Shown here piece after piece: positions 1 through 10,287 of a stretch of 64,000 bases of DNA (within the stretch, counting starts at the first letter, position 1; each line of letters starts with the position of its first letter). The notes below the pieces were generated by a model. The model saw nothing but the letters and a program-made list of their open reading frames with translations, did not search any database and had not been told where the DNA came from. This stretch comes from Seiridium cupressi (Eukaryota; Ascomycota; Sordariomycetes; Amphisphaeriales; Sporocadaceae), in NCBI GenBank assembly GCA_036674765.1, contig JARVKI010000062.1:206664-270663 (forward strand), written 5' to 3'. The position numbers and the translations under genes are program-made.

Positions 1-1051
1 CTGGAGAGGTTCAGTAGGCCAGGTTGTACTCACAAACATCTTATCCGTCTTCTCATGGCCTTCCAACACGGGGAAAAGTACTATCTACTTTTCCCATGGG
101 CTGATCACGGTAATCTACTCGACCTCTGGCAAAAGAAGAGGATGTCACCCGCAAAAAGTGGAGACACCAGATGGCTTGTCGAACAGTGCCTCGGTCTCGC
201 TAGGGGCTTGAGCGAAATTCATGATTTCAATTCTGATCGAGCCAATGATACGCATCAATATAGCCCAGCTATAAGCCCGAATGAAAGGACAAAGGGTAGA
301 CATGGTGACATCAAGCCACAGAACATATTGTGCTTCAGAGAGCCCACCGAGGGTCATGTTCGTCTAGTGATCACCGACTTTGGTCTCACGCGGTTCCATT
401 CCGATGACACTGTCTCCAACACACGGAACAACGAGATCACGCGCCTCTCCCGTACCTATCGGCCACCAGAGATTGACGTACGTCGAACGCGCTTTATCAC
501 TCGTAAGTACGACATTTGGAGCTTGGGGTGTATGTACTTAGAGTTCGTCTCTTGGTTCCTGTTAGGATTCCAACAAACCCACAATAAATTTACGAACGCT
601 CGGAGAAACGACGATAAGGGATACGTTCCTAACATTATTGAGGATAAATTCTTTAATATTGGAATTAGTGGCACCGCCGCCACAAAGCGCTCTGTTCGAA
701 AGGTTGGTAGCACTTTCTTTTATTAAGGTTGCCCGTTCGAGATTTCGGGGATAAACCGACGCTGACGTTCGAAAGTGGATCAAAATGCTTAAGGCTCAGA
801 GGCACTGTCCAGTTTGCGTTCGCGATCTCCTGGTTGTGATCGATAGCCGAATGCTTGTTCCTGATCAGAGAAGGCGCTCCAACGCTGCTGATGTTGTCAA
901 CGAATTGAGTAGAATCTGGGGAATGTGCGAAGAGAGAGAAGAGTATTGCATAAGCCGCTCCCCGAGCTTCAAAACTGACATGCCGTGGAACAAACCAATA
1001 AACAAAATAAAACGAATGGTGAGTTCAAAGTCTGATTGTGTGATGGGATAG
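1..1051 (+). CDS. Protein kinase domain protein, 5' end outside window
   Basis: This is the C-terminal part of a eukaryotic-type protein kinase. The frame is open from base 1, so the N-lobe lies outside the window. The catalytic loop reads HGDIKPQNIL (HRD changed to HGD), followed by a DFG motif in ITDFGLTRF, an APE-like RPPE, and DIWSLGCMYLEF of the F helix. Frame 1 runs to about 702 and frame 2 resumes at 776. Removing a 73-nt GT-AG intron (703-775) joins them as SVRK-WIKML, the expected C-lobe. The last readable part ends at a TGA at 1049-1051. A good GTGAGT donor at 1019 hints at one more intron and a short last exon in 1096-1340 that I could not fix. Such kinases often sit among HET and NLR-like genes in fungi. 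Substrate and pathway cannot be told. No ordinary gene is seen in 1052-1480. Confidence 0.82.
703..775 (+). other. Intron flanked by a 9-bp direct repeat
   Basis: This 73-nt stretch must be removed to keep the kinase frame. It begins GTTGGT, has a branch-like GCTGAC at 761-766 and ends AAAG. The nine bases GTTCGAAAG occur both at 694-702, just before the donor, and at 767-775, the end of the intron. A partial copy (GTTCGA) lies inside at about 735-740. The donor is weak against the fungal consensus. Confidence 0.6.
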
Positions 1052-1480
1052 CCGTGAGACAGAAAGCATTCTAATACTATCATAGCTCTGGCCAGGGAGG
1101 GTGATATCTGCAACAGAACCAATACCGTCGCCTATGGAGCAGCCAGAACTCCGCCGGGTTATGCAAAAGATGCAGGAGAACAAAAGGGTGAAGGATCCTG
1201 AGGCCGAACTGGGACGAGCAAAGCGCGATAGCAATGAGGGCTTTCAGCATCTAGCCAACACCAAATCCCCTACGGGAGTAGCTAGAAGCAGATGGAAGGT
1301 AAAATGTATTCGCGGCTTAAGATCCAAAGCAAGGAAATAGAACAGTGAGCATCAAGCATCGGGATATTTCATAATAACAACACTGTATAGCATTTAATAT
1401 CTAGCTGTGACAATCTATAGTAAGTTCATTCCTACGCGCCAGCACCTTGTGACCAGCTGAAAGGAGGGTAACTCAAGCAG

Positions 1481-2229
1481 TGGTTGGGAGTAACGACTAT
1501 TCTTTCGGCCATCAATTTGAACAGCCTCTTTGCTGCCATGGAAGATTATCTCTCACGCGCCTCGGAGATATTCTCGACATCAGGCATAGCATTGACTGGC
1601 GACTTCTTCCGTGCGACACCGGACTCCGTACTGGTCGACACTTATGCTTTGACGGGGCTGGCAGCTGGCATATCTTCCGTCTTTGCATTTGGCGATCCCC
1701 TCGTAGCGGCCTCGCGTGGCCTTATTTCCGGCCCCATTGTCGAGCTTATCGTACTCATTCAGAACCAACCCAACGTGGAGTTCAAGGACATGGGAAAGAT
1801 GTTTGAAGAGTAAGTCGTTCACTCCTTGCAATCGTGCCATAGGGTGGTGTTCACTAACACAACATTTGTAGGCAAGCCAACACGTTTATTAGTAGTTCTA
1901 ACCGATATTCTATGAACGCCAATTTGAAGCTGATCCAGCAGACTGGCGAGTGGGACCCCTCCGGCGGGTCTCACACCGATATCGTAAAATGGGTAGAGGA
2001 CGGGAATTGGGTGAACTACGACAAAACCCCAATGGTCAAGAACACTGATGATTCAACGGTCTTTGCGGGAGGTAACTAGTTCTATTCATTCCTACGAGCC
2101 AACGTCATTAACTATGCCTGGCATGACTCCAAAGTCTTCATCGCCTGCTACCCAGTGGACGACGACCACTATAAGTGCTTTGCAGAGATCGTTGCTAAAA
2201 ACGCACTTCAATTAGGTTCTCTGGAATGA
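1481..2229 (+). pseudogene. Unrecognised gene with in-frame TAG
   Basis: I do not recognise the family. Exon 1 (open from a CAG acceptor at 1478-1480; first in-frame ATG at 1538) holds a small-residue stretch around TYALTGLAAGISSVFAFGD, possibly a membrane or lipid-facing helix. An intron at 1810-1871 (GTAAGT, branch CTAAC, TTGTAG) joins exactly in frame to SSSNRYSMNANLKLIQQ and so on. The frame then meets TAG at 2077-2079 but stays open and protein-like for about 49 more codons (FYSFLRANVINYAW, with later Cys residues) until TGA at 2227-2229. CAG to TAG, a single C-to-T change, is the simplest explanation. The 5' exon with a start codon is not visible, so the gene is also truncated or has an unseen upstream exon. 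Confidence 0.55.
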
Positions 2230-2377
2230 CAAGTGCCATTGCTATAGTTGAAAGCACGAGGTGAAGGCCGTGGACATCGACGAAAAATTGAAGTTTCTAC
2301 CGGAGCGGCACGGGGTGCTACTTCCAATCGTAAGCCTCCAAAAAATGTCCACCTTGAAGAAGGTAACCATATATTAG

Positions 2378-4398
2378 AGCGCCACCTGAAAAGGGGCTCG
2401 TCTACGAGCCGCTCCGCCCTGGTGAAGTCAGGCTACTCACCGCAGACACATCGGATACCAACGTGACTCGGTGGCGGCTAGATACAGTTAACTTAAAGAA
2501 CGTGGCGGCTACCGACCTGGACAAATTTGAGGCGCTGTCATATACTTGGGGAGATCTCTCCGAGACCTTTGCCCTGATCTGCAACTCTCGAACCCTGCGC
2601 ATACAGAAGAATCTCCATGACGCGTTACCATTCCTCGCGCGGCGTAGTTCTTCACGGCCGCTGTGGATCGATGCTATCTGTATAAACCAGCTGGACGAAA
2701 CAGAGAAGCTGGCTCAGGTACGATTGATGCACCGCATTTACCGTCAAGCTTGGAAGGTTTGGATTTGGCTGGGCAATGATACGGAGTGCAGTGGAGCTGC
2801 TATTTCTCTGCTGCCCCAACTCGCACGTTTGGGGAGGACCTTGGACCAGAGTCCGCCAGCCCGCTGGTCGAATAGCCATTCAAGCTTGGCATCCATCGGC
2901 CTCCCCGATCCTGACTCTCCCGTCTGGACACCTGTCCGGACCATTATCTGCAACGACTGGTTCAGACGTGTTTGGACAGTGCAAGAGTTCGTCCTTGCCA
3001 GGCATGCCAGCTTCATGTGTGGACCACATGAAATTGAATCTGAACTGGTCGTAGATGCAGTTTTCTACGCCAACAGATTAGAAGCGTTCCGCGACGCTCA
3101 AGGGCTCAGGCTTCCTATCACAGGCATCTATAGAAATACAGCCATGGCCAGGATTAAGATGATGACTGCGCTTGACAGAATTGAGCATGCAAAGACACCT
3201 TTTCGACCCGTCCCTGGTCATCTAATTGCCACCATATCAAACATGACTGGCCATCATAGATGTCGAGAGGCGAAAGATCGTGTCTGGGGAGTATTAGGAT
3301 TGCTGGAAGAACATCAGGCTGCCGCGTTAGGTGTGAAGGATGAAATGAGTGTATCCGACCTTTACATCAGGCTATCACGGCACATCTTTACACATAGCGA
3401 CCGGACTAGAGACTACTTCTGGAGGCTGCTGGATCGTGCCGCGCTCGACGGCAAAAGAGCCGGGCTTCCAAGTTGGTGCCCCGACTATCACCAAGAGCTC
3501 AATGAGCGTATGCAAAATAGCATTTGTCAACTCCGATCGAAAGGGAAAAGCCCCTACCATGCAAGTAGAGCCGTGAGCTTCATAGAGCACGCGCAAGATC
3601 CCAATCATCTCTCCTTGACAGCAACAGTATTCGACTCGATCCTGTGCGTCTATCCACTAACACCTCTGCCCCCAACCCCTATTCGCGACTTTTCCCCAGC
3701 GCCCTTTGACTGTGCTCTCGTGAGCAAAGTGGTATTGGACTTACAGACGTACCTTCACGCAGTGGTCGAGGAAGATTTCGAACGAGATATTTCTTCGGCT
3801 GCCATACAGCATGACGGCGCCAAGGAGCCAACTCGTGTCCGAATGGAAGCCCTCTGGCGTACACTGATTGGGAATATCACTAGACAAAACGGTTATGAGA
3901 TCACCGAAGGAACCTTTTCTAGATTTCGCGCATCCATCGCTGAGTTCACAGCCAGGGTCCCCCTCCATAGGCCTGAAAGGTAAGGTCGAGCACGGAGCAT
4001 ATGGACGTTCTGGTAAGCTAAACTATGTTAGTACCATGCAAGGGCAAACGACGCCACGAGCTTGCATGAGCGGATCGGACGCACCGAGTCAAGCAGTAGA
4101 GGCACTAATAGACTCCGAATCACCATTCATGCAGTTTCTTGGTCCCTTGTGGATCTGCATGCAAAACAGGAGGCTTTTCATGACAGCGAGCGGACGCTTG
4201 GGTTTTGGTTCAATGCACGTAAAGGAGGGAGACAATGTGTGCATTGTTAGTGGTAGCAAGACCGCTCATGTATTGCGACCAGCAGATCATGGAGCTACAG
4301 CCAATCACAAATTCTTAGGAGAAGCATACGTCTACGGAATGATGAATGGTGAGATAGAAACACTCAAAATTGAAGAGCAACGTATCACACTGATATAA
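2378..4398 (+). CDS. HET-domain (heterokaryon incompatibility) protein
   Basis: HET-domain proteins act in fungal non-self recognition and programmed cell death. The HET core is clear: YEPLRPGEVRLL, then FEALSYTWGD, RPLWIDAICINQLDETEK, VWIWLGND and FRRVWTVQEF. The usual C-terminal block follows (RRLFMTASGRLGFG, then EAYVYGMMNGE). An intron at 3980-4031 (GTAAGG, branch GCTAAAC, TTAG; 52 nt) moves the reading from frame 3 to frame 1 exactly. About 655 residues are visible, a normal size. The 5' end is unsettled: no ATG lies in frame between the upstream stop (2364-2366) and the HET core. I start at a possible TTAG acceptor (2374-2377), and a short first exon must lie upstream if the gene is functional. 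No internal stop is seen in the body. Confidence 0.85.
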
Positions 4399-4503
4399 AT
4401 GCCGACTGTTCAATTACGAAAACAATTCGGACAGTAGTAGCAGGATCGAGATAAGATATACATATCTAATACGATAGTCTTTAATTAATTAATATAGCCA
4501 CTT

Positions 4504-5937
4504 CTATTCCTTTCTCGGCGATTTGTCATTATATTCTCCCTGGACTGTTGTCTCATAATCTGATGGATTTTGGGCATAGACAATATTTGCAGCCATCAAG
4601 GGAGTGCGTATATTGGTACCTGCCCAATCCCGATGAGCCCACGCGATACCATCTACCCCAATATTCGCTACCTTTTCATGCTCATTTTGATCACTGGGAC
4701 CCAGAACGGTGACAGGCGCCGAGCCGGATATCTTGCGATTCTTACCAGCGCAACATATGACGACTTTCCACTTAATCTGATGAATGTGGCTAATATGCCG
4801 TGTCTGGAATGATGGATAGATCGCATTGCTTGGCACGAATCGTTGTAACGCCACCCTGCCAAGCGACAGACCATGTGGTGAAAGGGAAACTCGGAAGTGT
4901 TTTCCAATGTCGAATGCTGAATTAGGTGCCGTAACATCGTCGGGTATTGATGTCATAATTGGGCTATTGGGGATATCTGCCCAATTGATCAGACCAGCGC
5001 TATCCCATTGCCCTGCTTTGTTGCTAGTCACGGTATAGCTCGTTCCTTCGAGGGCATCAGTGGTGGTTTGGCTCCTTAATCGAATATCCGCAGATGCCAG
5101 AGTAAGTGCGGGAGGGCCGCCTGCCGTCTTCGTGCTCTGTGTCGACGGCTTGAACTCCCCTGCAATGGCCCTAAGTCTGAACGATATTGGTTCTGGGTGG
5201 TCTAGTTGAATGACTGACGGATATTCCACGACAAGTGTAAATGAATATTCGGGGAGCTTTGATCGCTGAAACACCGAAGTCATATGTTGACGGAAAGTGA
5301 GACTTTTCCCTGCGTACTCGGGATCCAGATGCAGTGTCTTCACGGACTCGTTATATAGTGCACTGTGGAAAATTGTATTTTCCATCGGCCGTGCTGTAGA
5401 GCGGGGTCTAACAAAGACCGGGAATGTCGCGACTGCTGGGGGAGCTGATACTTGGTGGACCTCTGCCTCCAGTCTATACTCAACGTAAAGATAATCTCGG
5501 TGGCCTCCTAGAACTGCATCATAGGTCGGCCGGCTTATGGTAGGAGGCAGAAGCTCACCCATCGGCGGTACTGCATTGTTTGGTAGCGCTTCCGGGACAC
5601 GCTGGTGAGGTATCGCGAATGAAAAGGGCCATTCGTTGAGGCCGGGACTTGCAGGGCCTTGATATAAGTGCTGCCGAGACTCGAGGAGGGTCCGCTGTCC
5701 AATGTAGTGCGATGTGCTTTTGCTGCCATCGCTCCTGGTTGACTGGTGGGTAATCTGCGTCTCAATTCGAACTATAAATTTGACGACTACTGTCACGTTC
5801 TCCGGGAGGTTCTGAATGTTGATCTTCTTGACTACACCGTGGACTAGATCACCAGGCGCATAAGATAGCTGCAGTTGCGGTACCTCGATGCTAGCGCGAA
5901 TAGACTGAGTCAGGCCAGTTGGGTGGTGTTGACGCAT
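4504..5937 (-). CDS. Arrestin-like N-terminal domain protein
   Basis: This is a single-exon ORF of 477 residues starting at an ATG. The N-terminus resembles the fungal arrestin N domain: SIRASIEVPQLQLSYAPGD, then VHGVVKKINIQNLP, a beta strand VTVVVKFIVRIETQ, and the WPFSFAIPHQRVPEALP segment typical of this group. Such proteins are related to arrestin adaptors that link plasma-membrane transporters or receptors to ubiquitin ligases, but this subgroup is poorly characterised. No PY (PPxY) motif was noticed, so a direct Rsp5 link is unsupported. It is convergent with the HET gene at 2378-4398 (105 bp apart). No lesion is visible. Confidence 0.8.
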   Translation of the reverse strand: MRQHHPTGLTQSIRASIEVPQLQLSYAPGDLVHGVVKKINIQNLPENVTVVVKFIVRIETQITHQSTRSDGSKSTSHYIGQRTLLESRQHLYQGPASPGLNEWPFSFAIPHQRVPEALPNNAVPPMGELLPPTISRPTYDAVLGGHRDYLYVEYRLEAEVHQVSAPPAVATFPVFVRPRSTARPMENTIFHSALYNESVKTLHLDPEYAGKSLTFRQHMTSVFQRSKLPEYSFTLVVEYPSVIQLDHPEPISFRLRAIAGEFKPSTQSTKTAGGPPALTLASADIRLRSQTTTDALEGTSYTVTSNKAGQWDSAGLINWADIPNSPIMTSIPDDVTAPNSAFDIGKHFRVSLSPHGLSLGRVALQRFVPSNAIYPSFQTRHISHIHQIKWKVVICCAGKNRKISGSAPVTVLGPSDQNEHEKVANIGVDGIAWAHRDWAGTNIRTPLMAANIVYAQNPSDYETTVQGEYNDKSPRKE

Positions 5938-6921
5938 GGTTGAAGACTTTCTGGATTGCCCCGCATAAACTGTTGAAGTCCCGTATCTACTCGCCAGTGG
6001 CTTTGGGTGACTTTTGTATGAACTGAACGACTAGGCTATGCCCGTTTAACGGTCATCACTGCAATGAGGCTGACGTACGGGGCAGTCACCGCTAGTCCAA
6101 AAATAAATGAGCTCGATTGCACCGAAGCCACAGTGTAGTTCAGCTCGTTTACTTTTGGGCCAGCGTGGCAGTGTAACTTAATGCAGGCCAGTCTCTTTCA
6201 CATCCACCCAGGACGTCAGCTGACGCTAACCACAACGGTAAGAAGCACCTAGTCTAGTGCTAGGCGGTACCGTCCCTGCACTGCCGCTTTTGTGGTGAGA
6301 TACACGTAGGCAGCCATTGTACAACCAACCAGACATTCTTGCGAGACGCAAGAGCTACAATCTCAAGTGCACATGTGGTCCCAACATGGTCAATTGCCCC
6401 AGCCAATCAACATCTATGCATCCCGTGACTTCAAATCAGCCTTTTGATAATAATGGGAGAGTATACTTCCTTCCAAAAGGCCGTGCGGCTGTCGAGTCCG
6501 CTGCTGGCAATCAGACAGCTTGTCAGCCACGAAAAATATTCCGTTCACTGTGAGATCGAGAATAAATAGCAGGTCATAGCCATATATAGGGGTACGCTAG
6601 GGTCTAAACAGCTCGAATTGCATACGCTGACGATGTTTATAGTGGATCACTGGAGACTTTCCAGTTGTACAGTAGCGATCAATTGACTTGGGGGTTGTGG
6701 TAAGATTCACATTCTGACATGGCTCCGTCATGTCTCATTTTTTGCAATATTCTAATATGATGAATAATAGCAGGTCGGGATCGCTGATCTGGGACGTTCA
6801 GGAAGCTGCATGTCACTTCTACAAGCTGCATCGATGAGCGATATATCTGGCGCATGGTTTTAAAGTTCCCGTGCATTAACAGACCATAGGAAGTATATTT
6901 CTTATCGATGGAGTTATTGGT
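5938..6921. other. Intergenic, no gene seen
   Basis: This stretch lies between the start of the arrestin-like gene and the 3' end of the broken G1 peptidase. Only short unsupported ORFs occur. The one feature noted is a 12-bp palindrome (6214-6225). Confidence 0.6.
6214..6225. promoter_or_regulatory. Perfect palindrome with two TGACG/CGTCA half sites
   Basis: CGTCAGCTGACG reads the same on both strands. It places two CRE-like half sites (CGTCA and TGACG) head to head, about 280 bp upstream of the arrestin-like gene start. bZIP proteins bind such half sites, so regulation of that gene is a guess. Confidence 0.3.
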
Positions 6922-7781
6922 TTAGTCCAAAACCACTATCTCCTCTATATACTCTACTGTAACGGTGTCATCTTTGACAGACGACTGCGTATACAATGTC
7001 TGGGTATCATTCCAGTAAACAGCTGTCATCCGATTGAGCGTTGGGGTTTCCGCAGACACGGGAGGATAGCACACTCCATCAGTATTATAGCACGCTTCGG
7101 CGTTTAGGAACGTCGAACTGTGCCAGTCAGGAAAGACATATTGCGGGCCATTGAGATAAGTGCCGGCCTCGACGATCCATTCGGCTGTGCTGCCCAGTGC
7201 CGGCCACGTGGGACCTCGTCATGTCGTCGGTGCTGCCTGAGTATATGAAAATGCCTGGCTCGTATTGACGTTGGTCATAGTAACTGATCCGATCATCCCA
7301 TTGCCAGCGGTAGTGAGCGTGACCTGGACGTGATCTCCAACAGATATGGAGAGCTCAGTGGAGTTGAGCTGAACCGGATCATTTGGCACCCTAGCAGACA
7401 GTCAGTTCATGAGCTTGACGTCAACCGCCAAAGCCAAAAGCCACACCATTCATAGAGACCTTTGTATTCCGTTGAGCCATTGTTCCAGATGGACATGATT
7501 ACTCCAGCCTGCCACAGCCCCGATACCGTCGAAGACGACAAGAAACCCCCTAGCCCGATCCAGTATGAAGCCGTGTATTCATCAGACTCTTGATGCGGTT
7601 TCGTCGGAATGTAGAGCTGTGGCATCACCAGCGTCGCCTTCACCCGATCGTAACCCCCCGCCGTTCCATTGAACCGCTCCGCTATCCGCACTGGCCCAGC
7701 CCACGTTGTGTCGTAGAAGATGTCTTCAGCCAAACCGCCGGACACAAGGGCGGTCGCGCACAAGAATTTGCTCAATTTCAT
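6922..7781 (-). pseudogene. Secreted G1 glutamic peptidase (eqolisin) with in-frame TGA
   Basis: Eqolisins are acid-acting secreted endopeptidases of filamentous fungi that use a Gln/Glu dyad. The reading starts at ATG 7781 with a signal peptide (MKLSKFLCATALVSGGLA), then WAGPVRI, the core strand YWIGLGGF, and LWQAGV with the likely catalytic Gln. An intron at 7391-7446 (GTGTGG, branch CTGAC, CTAG) joins to VPNDPVQLNSTEL. The catalytic Glu segment STAEWIVE and the C-terminal part down to TAA 6922-6924 are intact in frame. However, a TGA at 7219-7221 cuts the frame twelve residues before STAEWIVE, leaving 268 codons in total, the normal precursor size, with one stop. CGA to TGA is a single C-to-T change at a CpG. 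The product would lack the catalytic Glu unless read through. Confidence 0.8.
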
Positions 7782-9189
7782 GGCATTCGATCGTCTTGAA
7801 ACAGCATCAATGAAAACATACGCTGAGGTGGTGTGGCCAGTACCGAGGCTTTTGAAGCAGTTTTCGAGGCTGGGTCGTGAATACGAGCTTCCACTAATAT
7901 CCGTGGTGGGTCGTCCAGAGCGTCCGCCAATCAAGGATACATCCGACGCTCCTATCATTGTTGGCCATAATCTTGAGGGATGCAAAATACGAGAAACAGC
8001 GCACAGGTCGCTCTCCATGTCGCGCACAAGGTTCAAAGCATGGTGAGCGGCGGCGGAAATAATTTCCAAAGTACTTGGGAATGTTGTCGACCATAAGACA
8101 GTCTGCGGCAAAAGTGAGAGGCGGGTGGTAGGGATTAGCGAAGTTAGCGCATAAAGTCAGCCAACTAAATTCGCCCAATCCTTCTGAGCCGTCTTTCAAA
8201 ACAACTTCACAACCGGGTTCTGTAATCCGATTTCTTTTAATTATTCTTCTTGAACAATCACGTGGAAACTGGCGTGTCGCATAGCATGGAATACATAGTT
8301 ATCACATAGGTAGTCGTTGTAGCCCCCAGGTTTTCCCTTCTGAGGTCAGATTCTGCAGTGTCAGTGAGTGGTGCGGTGGTTCTATAACAGTGCTGCACTG
8401 GCTGAGCACAGCTCGATGTAGACAAGTGCAGTACAGGCGAATATCTGGATCCCCGATGCGCGTATCAGCGCGGAATAGAGCTCCGCAATCCTAATCAACT
8501 TCTGAATTTGGATCTAGGGCTGGTTCGGGGGCGATCTTCGATCGGCTCTACGGGCTTAGCTTTGGATACAGGACCCGAATTGGCGGCTCACACGAAAGTA
8601 GGCCTCTGGATGGCCGACGGCATCAACGAGAAACCCGCACAGAAGACTCGGCCTACTTCCAACCACTGGGTATTTGTGATTAGTGCCCATGCTAACGCGA
8701 TTGCGTCGGCAGGGCTCACACCCACAATGGTGGCCAAACCCCCGACAAGGGGATTCGCAACAGCGAGACACCGTCCACATTTTGAAACGGCTCGACATCT
8801 ATGCTTTGACTGAACATGGAGAATCCAATAGACATGAATCGTAACACTTAGGTATCGAAATGCTTGTCAATCTCGCCCAGTCAAGGGATAGCAGTATACA
8901 GAGTTGGGACGACACACAGACCCCATGTCCAGCGGTAAATATTTGTCGCAATTCGTATTTGCTTGAAGAGCCAGGCTGTCAAAGCATTTACTCAGGTGTC
9001 TTGGCACTATTTGCATGTTGAGGCCCCAGTTTGATCAGCAAACACGCTCAACAGCATTCCCCTAGTTATACATTTCTTCACGTTAATAACTGAGTGAACT
9101 TCCATCGCTTGACATAAATATGGGCTAGATGAATACCATCGGTAGCCAGCTTAATCATACGTATCATATGTGTGCTTTTATAATCATCA
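7782..9189. other. Intergenic, no gene seen
   Basis: These 1.4 kb lie between the peptidase start and the 3' end of the beta-helix gene. Short ORFs on both strands (for example 8508-8813) show no recognisable domain and overlap each other in opposite frames. I see no convincing gene. Confidence 0.55.
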
Positions 9190-10287
9190 TCAAAGTGTGC
9201 CATATCCGTCATTACTTAAATCGGTGCTCGCCTGGTTTGTGATAAGACTCCCATTCGTCCCGTAGGACTGTACTGTTCCCACCACGTATTCATCGACCTC
9301 ATCTCTGGGAGAAGCACCAGCGTTTTCAAGCACATACGCGACCACGTCAGCCGCGGAAAGCGTGGCTAGAGACAGAGAGTCGCTCGCCCAAGGCGAGGTG
9401 AGAACGATGGCGCTCCCCACGGTATCTGCCGCCGCACCGTTGAGAGTACCGTCCTTGTTGCTATCGAGAAAGTTTCCGGAGGCATAGACGCTTTGCTTAT
9501 CATTCATTTGGTAGTAGTCGTCACTGGAGCTTGTTGTGCTTGGCCCGGCAATGAAGTAGTTTCCAATGATGTCATGGGTGAAGTAACCGCCAGTGTTAGC
9601 CGCGGTATAGGCTGCTTGGTAGTTGTAAATGACATTATTGATGTATTGTGTGTCATCTTTAGAGAGCGGCTGACGATTGTGAACCGAGACCCATAGATTT
9701 CGATAGAAAGTAGAAGGACCAATTTGGACATGAGCACCAAACTGTTGGCCGATGGGCAATGCGATGATAGAGTTGGACACCGTGATATTGACCGCACCCA
9801 CTGCATCGATCGAGTCCCACTGTCCATATTCGACGGAGCAGTGGTCCAATATTACGTTGGTCGCATCACCCATATTGAATGCACTCTTTCCGGTGTCGTC
9901 ATCGTAGTTCCCTTGGCGCACGCGTAAGTTACGGATGATGATGTTACTCTCTCCGCTAGCAGACACCTCGCCGCCCATAATCCCAATGCCATTGCCAGGT
10001 GCCGATTGACCGTTGATAGTCAACGAGCTTGAAAGGGATACCGCAGAGCTCAAGACAATATAGCCAGAGACATCGAACACGATGTTCCTATTTGATGCGC
10101 TAACAGCATCCCGGAATGATCCCGTCCCAGAGTCGTCAAGGGTAGTCACATGATACTCGGTACCGCCATTGCCGCCCGTCGCTATGGCGCCGAATCCTAC
10201 AGCTCCGTCAAAGGCATTTTGCGCATACGAGACCGAAGTCATCAGCGCAATGCCTATTGTCAGCAAAAATAAGACGTGTCGAATCAT
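9190..10287 (-). CDS. Secreted pectate lyase-like right-handed beta-helix protein
   Basis: Polysaccharide lyase family 1-type pectate lyases cleave polygalacturonate by beta-elimination outside the cell. The chosen ATG at 10287 gives a clean signal peptide (MIRHVLFLLTIGIALMTSVS); an ATG-less extension to 10320 is less likely. The mature part begins FDGAVGFGAIATGGNGG, then VTTLDDSGTGSFRDAVS, IVFDVSGYI, SNIIIRNLRVRQGNYDDD, NVILDHCSVEYGQWDS and YINNVIYNYQAAY. These are the repeated hydrophobic strands of a beta-helix, with the acidic DDD/DHCS calcium-site region of this superfamily. The ORF is single-exon, about 365 residues, with no lesion. The exact family number cannot be fixed by eye. Confidence 0.85.
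   Translation of the reverse strand: MIRHVLFLLTIGIALMTSVSYAQNAFDGAVGFGAIATGGNGGTEYHVTTLDDSGTGSFRDAVSASNRNIVFDVSGYIVLSSAVSLSSSLTINGQSAPGNGIGIMGGEVSASGESNIIIRNLRVRQGNYDDDTGKSAFNMGDATNVILDHCSVEYGQWDSIDAVGAVNITVSNSIIALPIGQQFGAHVQIGPSTFYRNLWVSVHNRQPLSKDDTQYINNVIYNYQAAYTAANTGGYFTHDIIGNYFIAGPSTTSSSDDYYQMNDKQSVYASGNFLDSNKDGTLNGAAADTVGSAIVLTSPWASDSLSLATLSAADVVAYVLENAGASPRDEVDEYVVGTVQSYGTNGSLITNQASTDLSNDGYGTL

Noticed and set aside
2463..3983. HET gene starting at a GTG codon at 2463
   Set aside because: Fungal nuclear genes start with ATG, and the same frame is open and HET-like (YEPLRPGE) upstream to 2367, so the visible exon begins before this point.
7219..7221. Programmed stop-codon readthrough of the eqolisin TGA
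   Set aside because: The next bases are CGA, not the CTA context known for efficient readthrough, and other genes in the window carry similar isolated stops, so loss of function is simpler.
8508..8813. 101-codon ORF, with antisense 8556-8798
   Set aside because: No domain, both strands open, and no homology recognised.
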